The notes under the pieces: model-generated
What the model saw: only the letters and a program-made list of their open reading frames with translations
What the model was told of the DNA's origin: nothing
Databases searched by the model: none
DNA from: Acidobacteriota bacterium
GTDB taxonomy: Bacteria > Acidobacteriota > Terriglobia > Terriglobales > Acidobacteriaceae
Direction of reading: 5' to 3'
Assembly: GCA_021816455.1 (NCBI GenBank)
Contig: JAKAXU010000007.1
Span: forward strand, 40,407-104,406
DNA: 64,000 bases
Position numbers and translations under genes: made by a program
Part shown: in pieces, positions 36,861-45,890 of the stretch
Layout: every line of letters begins with the position of its first letter
Numbering within the stretch: the first letter of the stretch is position 1

Positions 36861-36976
36861 GGATCACCTCATATTTTTCCGCTTTATTCGCAGAACTGAA
36901 AGATCAGAATTTGCAAAGTCGCAGACGATTCCTCGGGTTGAATTGGTTGCGCTTTCGACATATTTGGAAGAGGGAT

Positions 36977-37642
36977 ATGCGCCATAACATTCTAATCCGT
37001 GATTTAGTCGGATGCTGTCTTTGCGTTTTTCTGGCCATGGCAAGCGTCACGTCTTCGCTCGCACAGAGCACGAAGACCATTCCAGCCCAAAAGACGAAAA
37101 GTAAATCGAAATCCAAGGATGCACTTCGAACAGACGCTGCTATCAAGCCACCCATCGACTATGTCATTGGTCTTGGCGATGAGTTGGCAATCAATGTGTG
37201 GAAGGATTCGGAATTATCAAAGACAATGCCTGTTCGCCCGGATGGGAAGATTTCCATGCCGCTTATCGGAGATATTCAGGCTGCAGGCCTGACTTCGGAT
37301 AAGCTTCGCGACGAAATCATAGCGGCACTTGCACCCTATGTAAGTCACCCTGAAGTCAATGTAGTGGTGGAGCAGATACGCAGCAGAAGCTTCAACGTGA
37401 TGGGGCAAGTGAACAAGCCTGGATCATTCGAACTGATTCGTCCCACTACAGTGCTGGATGCGCTCGCATTAGCTGGAGGCCTTCAGGAATTTGCCCGGGC
37501 CGGACACATTTACGTGCTGCGCCCATCTGACAGCGGCACGAAAGACAAGATACTTAAGTTCGACTACCGCAAAGTGATTCGCGGCCACCACCTGGAAGAG
37601 AATGTTTATCTCAATTCAGGCGATACAGTGGTGGTTCCATGA
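36977..37642 (+). CDS. Polysaccharide export protein (Wza-like, OPX family)
   Basis: A periplasmic/outer-membrane component of capsule or EPS export. ATG 36977 (GAAGAGGGAT upstream) gives 221 residues with a signal segment (VGCCLCVFLAMASVTSSLAQ), a basic linker KTKSKSKSKD, the Poly_export domain (IDYVIGLGDELAINVWKDSELSKTMPVRPDGKISMPLIGDIQAAGL) and one SLBB domain (SRSFNVMGQVNKPGSFELIRPTTVLDALALAGG). No C-terminal amphipathic barrel helix like that of E. coli Wza is present, so it probably needs a separate outer-membrane pore; the next gene, coupled by an ATGA overlap, is a good candidate. Confidence 0.93.
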   Translation: MRHNILIRDLVGCCLCVFLAMASVTSSLAQSTKTIPAQKTKSKSKSKDALRTDAAIKPPIDYVIGLGDELAINVWKDSELSKTMPVRPDGKISMPLIGDIQAAGLTSDKLRDEIIAALAPYVSHPEVNVVVEQIRSRSFNVMGQVNKPGSFELIRPTTVLDALALAGGLQEFARAGHIYVLRPSDSGTKDKILKFDYRKVIRGHHLEENVYLNSGDTVVVP

Positions 37643-38982
37643 CAGGACATATTGTGAAATATGTAATTTCAATATCGATAGTGTTTCTTCTTGCCAGTCC
37701 GACTATGTTCGGACAGGTGGACAGTCAGGGCAACCCGGATCCCTTCGGGACTGCGAGTCAGCCTACGATTAACATTACTCAGTCTCAGACAATGGGGAAC
37801 GCTATTGGATTGGAAACTGGTTATAGCGCGGGTTACACGGACAACGTTCTAGCCCTTTCTTCACCGCGTATATCGGACGAAATTCATAGTCTGTTGGCTG
37901 ACCTTACATTACTACATCAAGGCAGTCAGGTATCTTTTCTGGTCGAGTACGTACCTTACTATGCATTCTATCAGAATACGTCGGCATACGATCAATTTGA
38001 TCAGGTGTTGTCTGGTGATCTGAAATCGATGATCACCTCGCATGTGATGCTGCGATTGCGAGATTTTTATAGCAACACAACGGGGAGTAACCCCCAGGCT
38101 GCCGGGACTGCGAGTTCCTCGCAATCTGGATTGCCAACTTCACCAAACACATCTGTCTTGACGCAGCTTGCCGCAGAGCAGCAAAACACGGTCCGCGGGG
38201 ACTTGTCATGGCAGCCCAATGGGCGTTCGACGTTCACGGCTCTGGGCAGCTATGAGCAGAGAAGTTTTTCGGAGCAAGCAGTACAGGCTTTACCTCTGCT
38301 TAATCTTTCCGGTGTGGATGGCGGTGGACAATATAGCTGGAGGAGCAGCGAACGAACAACTTTGGGCGTCCTTGGCTTGTTCCAGGACATTCAGTTGAGC
38401 GGATCGATTCCAGTGGCTTCACCACAAAATATGCTTTCGGAGTCAATATTGCCTTCTTGGAGCTGGCAGGCAACGCGGGAAACGACCGTGCAGGCATATG
38501 GTGGTCCTCAGTTTCTCCAGTTTCAGGAAGTTCCAGCTGTGGGCCAGAATGGAACACCCACCACCAGCCAGGTAACGTGGGCGGCTGGAGTGTCCGTCAC
38601 TAAACAGGACGACAGAAACGTACTCGTTCTTACTGGACAACGGTTGGCTTCGGATGGTGGTGGTTATCTTACCTTCGTTGCTTATTCCAGTCTCTCAGCT
38701 AGTTACCATCACCATGTCGCAAAAGGTTGGGATGTGTACTTAACTGCTTCCTCTGGGTGGGACAGTGGGCTGGGTACCAGCAATCCGCTGGGGAATCTTA
38801 CGTCGCAGCAAGGAAGCTTTGCACTTACTCATCCAGTTGTTGGAAAACTAATGTGGAATCTGCAATACATATTTAGCCGACAGACAGCCAGTGCTGCTGT
38901 GCTGGAGCAGGCAAACTTTCATAGAAGCTATGTGACTACTGGTCTACTTTATCAATGGAATCGTCTTGAGCTTCGACGATGA
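37639..38982 (+). CDS. Outer-membrane beta-barrel protein of the export system
   Basis: A 447-residue protein with a signal peptide (VISISIVFLLASPTMFG) followed by alternating amphipathic strands throughout (TYSAGYTDNV-like, VSFLVEYVPYYAFY, SWQATRETTVQAYGGPQFLQF, YVTTGLLYQWNRLELRR), the pattern of a large outer-membrane barrel. Start ATG 37639 overlaps the stop of the Wza-like gene (ATGA), so the two are made in a coupled manner. No recognised family name can be given with confidence, though barrel partners of OPX proteins lacking their own pore are known in Myxococcus and cyanobacteria. Its role as the export pore is inference. Confidence 0.75.
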   Translation: MTGHIVKYVISISIVFLLASPTMFGQVDSQGNPDPFGTASQPTINITQSQTMGNAIGLETGYSAGYTDNVLALSSPRISDEIHSLLADLTLLHQGSQVSFLVEYVPYYAFYQNTSAYDQFDQVLSGDLKSMITSHVMLRLRDFYSNTTGSNPQAAGTASSSQSGLPTSPNTSVLTQLAAEQQNTVRGDLSWQPNGRSTFTALGSYEQRSFSEQAVQALPLLNLSGVDGGGQYSWRSSERTTLGVLGLFQDIQLSGSIPVASPQNMLSESILPSWSWQATRETTVQAYGGPQFLQFQEVPAVGQNGTPTTSQVTWAAGVSVTKQDDRNVLVLTGQRLASDGGGYLTFVAYSSLSASYHHHVAKGWDVYLTASSGWDSGLGTSNPLGNLTSQQGSFALTHPVVGKLMWNLQYIFSRQTASAAVLEQANFHRSYVTTGLLYQWNRLELRR

Positions 38983-39058
38983 AGTAAGAAGAAGACATTA
39001 AAACAATGGGTGATATTCAGAAAAATGCAGAATCACACTTCCCCAGAAGGATAGGCCA

Positions 39059-40216
39059 ATGAGTAAGCAACTTCCGCAGTATGAATCTGAAATCGCAGTT
39101 GTAGAGCCGAAGTGGCGCCAACCCGAAGTGCCTGCGCGAACCCATGGTACAAAACGGGAAATGCGGTTGGTGGGCGTGCAAAAGGGCGCTGTATATTCCC
39201 AAGAGATATTTGCTGCACTTCTTCAGAGGGAAAGACGACGTTCGGAGCGGTCAGGTAACCCTTTTGCTTTGATGTTGATCACGGGTCAATCGAGCCAGAG
39301 CACGGAGACGCTCATTGAGTGTCTGTGCAGAGATATGCGCGAAACAGATATTGTGGGGTGGCATCGGGCCGGTGTGGCAGGAGTGATCCTGACGGAATTT
39401 GGCGAGCAGGAGATAGCGGCTGCGATGCATGGCGCAGAAGTGCGTGTGCGCGAATTATCTGCAAGACACCTGAATGAAGAACGCGGTGTCCGAATCGAAT
39501 TCCATGTCTTTCCGGAGGTTGTTGGCCGTGCGGACGCTGGGAGTGAATTTGCTTCAGAACTGTATCCGGATATTGCCATGAATGAAGGTCACAAACAAAT
39601 TCGAAAGTTTGTGAAGCGGATATTTGACATTGTAACGAGTATGGCACTGATCATTGCGTTTTCACCGATCCTGATTCTCTGCTTTGTTCTCGTCCGCATC
39701 ACGTCGAAAGGTCCGGTCTTCTTTCGGCAGGAACGTGTCGGACAATTTGGGAAACCCTTCAAGATGCTCAAATTTCGGTCGATGTATATGGCATCTGAGA
39801 ACTCAGTGCATAAGGCGTATGTCCAGCAGTTTATATCGGGCAAGGCAGATGCGAGTGAGAACGGAGGAATGTACAAACTGGTCCGCGACAAGCGAATCAC
39901 CCCAGTGGGAGGGATTTTGCGGCGGACCAGTCTGGACGAACTACCGCAGTTGTTCAATGTCTTGCGTGGCGATATGTCACTGATTGGCCCGCGACCTGCA
40001 CTGAGATATGAAGTTGAGAGCTATCGATACTGGCATAGGCGCCGATATCTGGAAACTCGGCCGGGAATTACCGGATTGTGGCAGGTCAGTGGGCGGAGCA
40101 AGATCAAATTTGACGATATGGTTCGGCTTGATCTTCGGTATGCAGAAAAGCAATCCATCTGGCTCGATCTGATGATTATATTCCGCACACCGTTAGCGAT
40201 GGTGTCTGGTCGCTGA
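39059..40216 (+). CDS. Undecaprenyl-phosphate sugar-1-phosphate transferase with unusual N-terminal domain
   Basis: The initiating enzyme, moving a sugar-1-phosphate to undecaprenyl phosphate in the inner membrane. The C-terminal 200 residues are a standard PNPT monotopic transferase: KRIFDIVTSMALIIAFSPILILCFVLV, GPVFFRQERVGQFGKPFKMLKFRSMY, LRRTSLDELPQLFNVLRGDMSLIGPRPAL and RPGITGLWQVSGRS. Instead of the usual four-helix WcaJ/CoA_binding_3 part, residues 1-165 are soluble and include an about 110-residue domain (FAALLQRERRRSERSGNPFALMLITG...ETDIVGWHRAGVAGVILTEF) with the outline of a degenerate GGDEF domain. AGGATAGG precedes ATG 39059. Confidence 0.9.
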   Translation: MSKQLPQYESEIAVVEPKWRQPEVPARTHGTKREMRLVGVQKGAVYSQEIFAALLQRERRRSERSGNPFALMLITGQSSQSTETLIECLCRDMRETDIVGWHRAGVAGVILTEFGEQEIAAAMHGAEVRVRELSARHLNEERGVRIEFHVFPEVVGRADAGSEFASELYPDIAMNEGHKQIRKFVKRIFDIVTSMALIIAFSPILILCFVLVRITSKGPVFFRQERVGQFGKPFKMLKFRSMYMASENSVHKAYVQQFISGKADASENGGMYKLVRDKRITPVGGILRRTSLDELPQLFNVLRGDMSLIGPRPALRYEVESYRYWHRRRYLETRPGITGLWQVSGRSKIKFDDMVRLDLRYAEKQSIWLDLMIIFRTPLAMVSGR

Positions 40217-40270
40217 CAGCAGGATAGTTATCTGCATTACCACAAATCTGTTTCTGAAAGAGTTATTGTC

Positions 40271-41269
40271 ATGATTCGAGTCGGTGTAATCGGCTATGGG
40301 TACTGGGGGCCACGCGTTGCTAGAAATTTTCACTCAGGAACGACACGACTGATCTCTATCTGCGATCAGCGCGCGGACTCTCAGCAGCGTGCGCGAACCG
40401 ATTATCCGGATGTGCGGGTAGTCGGAGACCCTACGGAAATATTCAAGGCGACCGATATCGATGCGGTTGCTGTTGTCACTCCGGTATGGACGCATTATGA
40501 TTTTGCCAAAGCCGCTCTGGAAAACGGGAAACATATTTGGGTAGAGAAGCCATTCACAAGCACCTCAGCCCAGGCAATGGAGTTGATTGAAATCGCAGAG
40601 CGCAAAGGGTTGACTATCATGGTCGATCACACGTTCCTGTTTACGGGTGCGGTGAAGAAGATGCGCCAACTGATTGACAATGGCGATCTCGGCAAGTTGT
40701 TGTACTATGACTCGACACGTGTCAATCTTGGTTTATTTCAGCACGATGTCAATGTAATCTGGGATCTTGCTCCGCACGACCTTTCCATTCTGGATTACCT
40801 GGTCCAGGGCAAGGCTCAGGCAGTAGTGGCGACCGGGCAAAAGCACCTGAATGATTTCGAGGACATGGCATACATCACGGTATATTTCAGCGAAAAGCTG
40901 ATCGCGCATGTGAGCGTAAACTGGCTGTCTCCGGTGAAGATTCGGATGACCCTTGTGGGTGGCGAGAAGAAGATGTTGGTGTGGAATGATCTGGTGGCCG
41001 ATGAGAAGCTTCGCGTCTATGATCGCGGAGTGCATATGAATAGCCGAAACGGCGTGTACGACCTACTGGTAAGTTACCGCTCGGGAGACATGTGGTCACC
41101 AAGGGTAGAACAGGCAGAGGCGTTGAGCGAGGAGGCGAAGTATTTTGCCGAATGCATTGAAACTAAGCAGAATCCCATTAACGATGGGCATGCTGGTCTG
41201 CGGGTAGTCCGGCTTCTGGAGGCGGCGACAAAGTCGCTAAAGAACCGTGGGTGTGAGGAGTTGCTATGA
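40271..41269 (+). CDS. Gfo/Idh/MocA-family sugar-nucleotide oxidoreductase (WlbA-like)
   Basis: An NAD-dependent enzyme that oxidises C3 of a nucleotide sugar; close relatives (WlbA) act on UDP-N-acetylglucosaminuronate. The 332-residue protein has the Rossmann start RVGVIGYGYWGPRVARNF, the EKP motif HIWVEKPFTSTSAQA and the family's catalytic segment FNLYYDSTR/VNLGLFQHDVNVIWDLAPHDLSILDYL. It ends in an ATGA overlap with the acetyltransferase gene, and a DegT aminotransferase occurs later in the locus, so a dehydrogenase-aminotransferase-acetyltransferase route to a 3-acetamido sugar is plausible. The exact sugar cannot be read. Confidence 0.85.
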   Translation: MIRVGVIGYGYWGPRVARNFHSGTTRLISICDQRADSQQRARTDYPDVRVVGDPTEIFKATDIDAVAVVTPVWTHYDFAKAALENGKHIWVEKPFTSTSAQAMELIEIAERKGLTIMVDHTFLFTGAVKKMRQLIDNGDLGKLLYYDSTRVNLGLFQHDVNVIWDLAPHDLSILDYLVQGKAQAVVATGQKHLNDFEDMAYITVYFSEKLIAHVSVNWLSPVKIRMTLVGGEKKMLVWNDLVADEKLRVYDRGVHMNSRNGVYDLLVSYRSGDMWSPRVEQAEALSEEAKYFAECIETKQNPINDGHAGLRVVRLLEAATKSLKNRGCEELL

Positions 41270-41847
41270 TTCAAGATCCATATCTTTGTATTTCCTCCGA
41301 TGTGAAGCTTGGTGAACGGGTTCGTCTCTCAAGATTCATCAATCTATACGGTTGCGAGATCGGCGATGACACTGGAATCGGAGCATTCGTGGAAATTCAG
41401 AAGAAAGCGCGGGTGGGCAGCCGCTGCAAGGTGTCCAGCCATACATTCATATGTGAAGGTGTGGTTATCGAAAACGAAGTATTTATCGGACACGGAGTGA
41501 CGTTTATCAATGACACTTACCCGCGTGCGACGAATGGAGATGGCACAGTACAAAGCGATGCCGACTGGTCTGTACAGTCAACCCTGGTGAAGCGCGGAGC
41601 GTCTATTGGGTCGGGCGCAACGATTCTCGCCAATGTCGTCATCGGCGAACGGGCGATCATTGGGGCTGGTAGTGTGGTGACGAAAGACGTGCCAGCGAAA
41701 GCAATTGTAGCGGGAAATCCTGCCACAGTGCTTCGGTATATCGAAGACTCATGTGATCCGATGACGGAGGGTGTGCAACTGAACGTCGAGAGCATCGAAG
41801 GTCATGCTGCATCCTCGTTGCCGAGCGAAGAAAAGAGCCTTCGATGA
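41266..41847 (+). CDS. Left-handed beta-helix N-acetyltransferase (WlbB-like)
   Basis: A trimeric hexapeptide-repeat acyltransferase of 193 residues. Imperfect hexad repeats run through VKLGERVRLSRFINLYGCEIGDDTGIGAFVEIQKKARVGSRCKVSSHTFICEGVVIENEVFIGHGVTFIND; the active His is likely in IGHGVTF. The C-terminal VIGERAIIGAGSVVTKDVPAKAIVAGNPA is the standard end of the helix. WlbB-type enzymes acetylate the 3-amino group of UDP-2-acetamido-3-amino sugars; the coupled WlbA-like gene fits this role. Both sides are ATGA overlaps, marking a tight operon. Confidence 0.88.
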   Translation: MIQDPYLCISSDVKLGERVRLSRFINLYGCEIGDDTGIGAFVEIQKKARVGSRCKVSSHTFICEGVVIENEVFIGHGVTFINDTYPRATNGDGTVQSDADWSVQSTLVKRGASIGSGATILANVVIGERAIIGAGSVVTKDVPAKAIVAGNPATVLRYIEDSCDPMTEGVQLNVESIEGHAASSLPSEEKSLR

Positions 41848-43064
41848 AAGTCTGCATGGTTACCTATTCGTTCTATGAGAGTGACTCGCGCATAATGCAA
41901 TATGCGAAGGCACTCACTGAACGCGGGGATAGCGTGGACGTGATTGCGCTTCAGGCGGAAGAAACGCCGAAGCAAGAAGTGATCGATGGAGTAAGTGTCT
42001 TTCGCATCCGTTCCAGGAAAGTAAACGAAAAAGGAGCGAGGCAGTATGCATGGAGGATTCTACTCTTTCTTGCGACAGCGTTCTTGTTTTTTGCACGTCG
42101 GAGGAACTGGAATCGTTACGATGTAATTCATGTTCACTCCGTTCCGGATTTTCTTGTCTTTTCTGCAGCAATTCCCAAGTACATGGGGACATCGGTTGTC
42201 CTGGATGTTCACGATATTCTGCCGGAGTTCTGTGCAAGTAAGTTTGGCATCAAATCCGACTCGATAGCATTTCAGATGTTGATGTTGGTGGAGAAATTCA
42301 GCGTCGGCTTTGCGGATCATGTGATCGCAGCGAATGAAATCTGGCGTGACCGAATGATTTGCAGATCTACTACGGCCAGTAAATGCACTGCGATTCGGAA
42401 TTACCCTGACCCGTCAATATTTCATCCGTATCCGAGGCCATCCTGTCAGCGGGGGGAGAAATTTATTTTTCTTTATCCGGGAACACTGAACTATCATCAA
42501 GGCCTCGATGTTGCGCTCCGTGCGTTTGCCCGTGTAGCTGATCAGATGCCAGATGCGGAGTTCCATATCTACGGCGAGGGACCGGAGAAGACGAAATTGA
42601 TTGCCCTGCGTAACTCGCTCCATCTGGAAAGCAGAGTAATATTTCATGGGATGATTCCATGGAGCGAGATTGCCAACGTAATGGCAAGAGCAGATATGGC
42701 CGTTGTACCCAAAAGAGTAAGCTCTGGATTTGGTAACGAAGCGGCGAGTACGAAAATTCTCGAATTTATGTATTTAGGGGTCCCTCTCATCGTTTCGAGA
42801 ACTCGGATCGACAGCTATTATCACGATGACTCAATGGTGAGATTTGTGACATCGGATGATGATCGGGAGCTGTCAGAAGCTATGTTGGAGATGTGGCTAT
42901 CGCCTGAACTGCGCAGCAAGATTGCAGAGAACGCATTACGCTATGCCGCACAATATCGGTGGGAAACCAGGAAAGAAGAATACCTGACAATACTGGACAA
43001 TCTACGACAGGAGAAGCACCCTGAATCTAGAGTTACGGGCACAAATGAGTCCGCCCATGCGTAA
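41844..43064 (+). CDS. GT4-family glycosyltransferase
   Basis: A 406-residue GT-B glycosyltransferase adding one sugar of the polysaccharide repeat at the cytosolic face. The N-terminal domain reads KVCMVTYSFYESDSRIMQYAKALTERGDSVDVIAL; a hydrophobic segment (ILLFLATAFLFFA) may dip into the membrane. The C-terminal domain shows FLYPGTLNYHQGLDVALRAFARV, FHIYGEGPEKTKL and the acidic motif EAASTKILEFMYLGVPLIVSRT. Starts within an ATGA overlap and ends overlapping the deacetylase gene by 20 bases. Donor and linkage unknown. Confidence 0.9.
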   Translation: MKVCMVTYSFYESDSRIMQYAKALTERGDSVDVIALQAEETPKQEVIDGVSVFRIRSRKVNEKGARQYAWRILLFLATAFLFFARRRNWNRYDVIHVHSVPDFLVFSAAIPKYMGTSVVLDVHDILPEFCASKFGIKSDSIAFQMLMLVEKFSVGFADHVIAANEIWRDRMICRSTTASKCTAIRNYPDPSIFHPYPRPSCQRGEKFIFLYPGTLNYHQGLDVALRAFARVADQMPDAEFHIYGEGPEKTKLIALRNSLHLESRVIFHGMIPWSEIANVMARADMAVVPKRVSSGFGNEAASTKILEFMYLGVPLIVSRTRIDSYYHDDSMVRFVTSDDDRELSEAMLEMWLSPELRSKIAENALRYAAQYRWETRKEEYLTILDNLRQEKHPESRVTGTNESAHA

Positions 43065-43934
43065 GTATCGTCTTGATCGTGCGATAAGCGAATCGATCGG
43101 ATATTTCGGTTCTGGCGGTGCATCAGCAGTTCGCATTCCAATTCTGATGTATCACGGAATACGTAAGGAGATCAGCGGTCTCAGGCCATATTATGAGACG
43201 CATACCGAGCCGGAAGTATTCGAAACGCAGATGCGTTGGCTGAGTGAGCAGGGCTACACCTCGATGAGCCTAGAGTCGGCACGAAGGCAACTTGCCGGAA
43301 ATGCTAATTGCGAGAAGCATGTTGTGATCACATTTGATGACGGATATCGGGACGCCTATAGCACGGCAATTCAGTGATGGTTCACTACAGGATGACTGCG
43401 ACGCTATTCGTCGCACCCGGGCTGATTCAATCTCCGGATACACCGGATCGTGAATATATGACATGGGATGAGGTGCGAGCTGCAGCGAGTTATGGGATGG
43501 AAATTGGGTCGCACACCTTGACTCACCCTCATCTGGCCCAGCTCAGCTATCGGGAAATCGAGTATCAGTTGCGCGAATCAAAGCGAGTTCTGGAGGAAGA
43601 GACCGGCAGAACCGTTCAGGAGTTTTCATGGCCATATGCTTTCCCGGAGCACAGAAGACGCACAGTCCTTAATGTGGAGACAGCGCTGCGTGCATGCGGA
43701 TATAGAGGCGGTGTGACGACAAAGGTCGGAAGTGCAAGAGTTCAGAGTGATCCGTTCTTCTGGCCGCGATTGCCGGTCAATACTTACGACGACAGGGGCC
43801 TGTTCAGCATAAAACTTAGCGGCGGATACGACTGGATCGGGAAGGTACAGTCGATGAAGAAGTGTCTTGTGCAATTCGTTATTTCTTCCCGCGATGATGA
43901 GCAAGCGAGGAAGATGACTCCTACGCGAGGGTAA
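43045..43934 (+). pseudogene. NodB-type polysaccharide deacetylase split by a -1 frameshift
   Basis: Two ORFs together form one carbohydrate esterase 4 domain. The first (43045-43377) holds RIPILMYHGIR, FETQMRWLSEQGYTSMSLE and HVVITFDDGYRDAYSTAIQ then TGA; the second (from GTG 43374) continues MVHYRMTATLFVAPGLI and contains MEIGSHTLTHPHLAQLS with the H-x3-H metal site, then ESKRVLEEETGR and FSWPYAF. The spacing between DDGYRD and TAT is exactly that of intact enzymes if one base is restored at CAG/GTG (43372-43376). Catalytic residues are all kept, so this is a recent lesion, a sequencing error or possibly a slippage site. Intact size about 295 residues. Confidence 0.88.
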
Positions 43935-43943
43935 AAGTTTCGC

Positions 43944-44879
43944 ATGTTAGATGTCTCGATTATCATCGTTAACTGGAAATCGACAGATTATCTGTGCGCG
44001 TGCCTCGATTCGCTCGGTCAATATCTCCGTGAGGTGTCGTATGAAATTATCGTTGTGGATAATCATTCCGATGACAACTGCGAGACGGTGATTGGCAAGA
44101 AATATCCTGAAGTGCAGTTGATTCTGTCAAAAGAAAATCTTGGTTTTGCACGGGCCAACAATCTCGGTGCTCAAGGAGCGAAAGGAAAGTACCTGCTCTT
44201 TATGAATCCGGATACTGAGATTCATTCCGATGCGATTTCAGGAATGGTTTGTTGGATGCAAGGTCATTCCGAAGCTGGCGCGGTCAGCGCGCTCCTGAGG
44301 AATACAGACGGAACAGTGCAGGAGAGTTGTGTTCAGACTTTTCCTACAATCCTGAATCAGGTTCTGGATGCGAATGTTCTGCGGCGAATGTTTCCAAGAT
44401 CGAAGCTGTGGGGAACAGAGGCGTTACACGCGCGCAAAAATGCTGTAAAGGCACAAGCCATTTCCGGAGCCTGTTTTATGACATCCAGGATTGCGTTTGA
44501 TGCGGTGAATGGTTTCTGTGAAGAGTACTTTATGTACTCAGACGATCTTGATTTAAGTTACAGGATTCGTAAGGTAGGGTACGAGATTTATTGCCTTACT
44601 CAGTATGAGGTGACTCACCACGGTGGGAAAAGCTCGAGCCATCAGTTTGATGGATTTGAAGACTTGAAGCAGCGTGAGTCGATGGAGCAGTTTTTATGTG
44701 CGACTCGTGGCCCTTCCTATAGCCGTGCATATCGGAGGACAATGGCTTTTGCAGCCTGTGTTCGGCTGATTCTAATCGGAGGTCTTCTAACGATTCCGAG
44801 ACAGGGAGAACGTCGAGGCCGTCTGCTTGGTGCGGCTCAGAAGTGGTGGTGCATTCTGGCTTGGGGGCTGAGAAGGTAG
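43944..44879 (+). CDS. GT2-family glycosyltransferase (rhamnosyltransferase-like)
   Basis: A 311-residue GT-A enzyme. It begins VSIIIVNWKSTDYLCACLDSL, has EIIVVDNHSDDN, the conserved NLGFARANNLGAQGAKGKYLLFMNPDTEI with the D-x-E equivalent of the DXD site, and ISGACFMTSRIAFDAVNGFCEEYFMYSDDLDLSYRIRKVGYEIYCL with the ED-type catalytic region. These features are common among rhamnosyltransferases, but the sugar is not proven. The last 60 residues contain a short hydrophobic stretch (FAACVRLILIGGLL). It starts nine bases after the deacetylase. Confidence 0.9.
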   Translation: MLDVSIIIVNWKSTDYLCACLDSLGQYLREVSYEIIVVDNHSDDNCETVIGKKYPEVQLILSKENLGFARANNLGAQGAKGKYLLFMNPDTEIHSDAISGMVCWMQGHSEAGAVSALLRNTDGTVQESCVQTFPTILNQVLDANVLRRMFPRSKLWGTEALHARKNAVKAQAISGACFMTSRIAFDAVNGFCEEYFMYSDDLDLSYRIRKVGYEIYCLTQYEVTHHGGKSSSHQFDGFEDLKQRESMEQFLCATRGPSYSRAYRRTMAFAACVRLILIGGLLTIPRQGERRGRLLGAAQKWWCILAWGLRR

Positions 44880-44906
44880 AGTCAATCATGTTGTTGAGGA
44901 AGAAGC

Positions 44907-45848
44907 ATGACGACTGAAATATTGGATGATGATGTGATGGCTGCAGATACAAAACTCCGTGTGCGCTATGCGCTGATCATGCCTGTCCGCGATGAAGAGA
45001 ACTTTCTTCCAGCAATGGCGGAATCCGTAATCTCACAGGCAATTCAGCCGAAACGCTGGATTATTGTTGATGATGGATCACGCGATCGTACGCCGGAAAT
45101 TGCGAGGCAATTGGCCAGGAATTTCAGTTTTATTCAATTGATTTGTCTTCCGAACAGAGCACAGAGGTTGCCGGGCGGAGAAGGAGCAATTCCTTCAGCA
45201 CTTAGAGAACTGAATCTTCGTGAGTATGATTATTTAGCGAGATTTGACTCCGATCTTATCCTTTCTCCGGACTACATGGAGAAAATCTTTTCCGAGTTCG
45301 AACGCGAGCCGAGACTAGGCATAGCAGGAGGGGGACTGTATATTGAAAGCCCGGATGGTCTGGTATTCGAAGAGAGTCCGGAAGACCATATCCGTGGAGC
45401 ACTGAAGATGTACAAGATGGAATGCTTTGAAGAAATAGGCGGAATGACAGCGGATATTGGTTGGGATACGATCGATGAAGTCGAAGCAAGAAGCAGGGGA
45501 TGGATTACGCAAAGTTATCCATCTATTGTGGCGATACATCGCAGACCAACAGGTACAGGAATCGCCAGCGCAAAAGTATTCCGAAGCAGAGGTCGAGCAG
45601 AGTACCTAACATGGAGCCATCCCTTATTTGTGTTCGCCAAAGCTTTTCGTACTGCGTGGATATACTCGCCGCGTGTGGCGGTTGGGTATCTCTACGGTTT
45701 TGCTTCTTGTTATTTACGGTCCGAGGAGCGAAAGCGAAGCAGAGAGTTTATTCGCGTTCGACGGAAGGAACAAATGCAGAAATTAAAGGTTTTGTTTTAC
45801 CGCAGACAGATACAGGCAAAGTCATCCGCTACAAAACCTGCTTTGTGA
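44907..45848 (+). CDS. GT2-family glycosyltransferase
   Basis: A second GT-A glycosyltransferase of 313 residues: YALIMPVRDEENFLPAMAESVISQAIQPKRWIIVDDGSRDRTPEIARQL at the start, RFDSDLILSPDYMEKIF as the DXD segment and GGMTADIGWDTIDEVEARSRGW as the acceptor/catalytic part. The C-terminal region is basic (RSEERKRSREFIRVRRKEQMQK) and may contact the membrane surface. It follows the previous transferase by 27 bases and belongs to the same unit. The distribution of charged residues differs from the first GT2, so it likely adds a different sugar. Confidence 0.9.
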   Translation: MTTEILDDDVMAADTKLRVRYALIMPVRDEENFLPAMAESVISQAIQPKRWIIVDDGSRDRTPEIARQLARNFSFIQLICLPNRAQRLPGGEGAIPSALRELNLREYDYLARFDSDLILSPDYMEKIFSEFEREPRLGIAGGGLYIESPDGLVFEESPEDHIRGALKMYKMECFEEIGGMTADIGWDTIDEVEARSRGWITQSYPSIVAIHRRPTGTGIASAKVFRSRGRAEYLTWSHPLFVFAKAFRTAWIYSPRVAVGYLYGFASCYLRSEERKRSREFIRVRRKEQMQKLKVLFYRRQIQAKSSATKPAL

Positions 45849-45890
45849 ATCTCCCATTTGCGGATTCAGTGCCGCCGAAAGCTTCCATCA

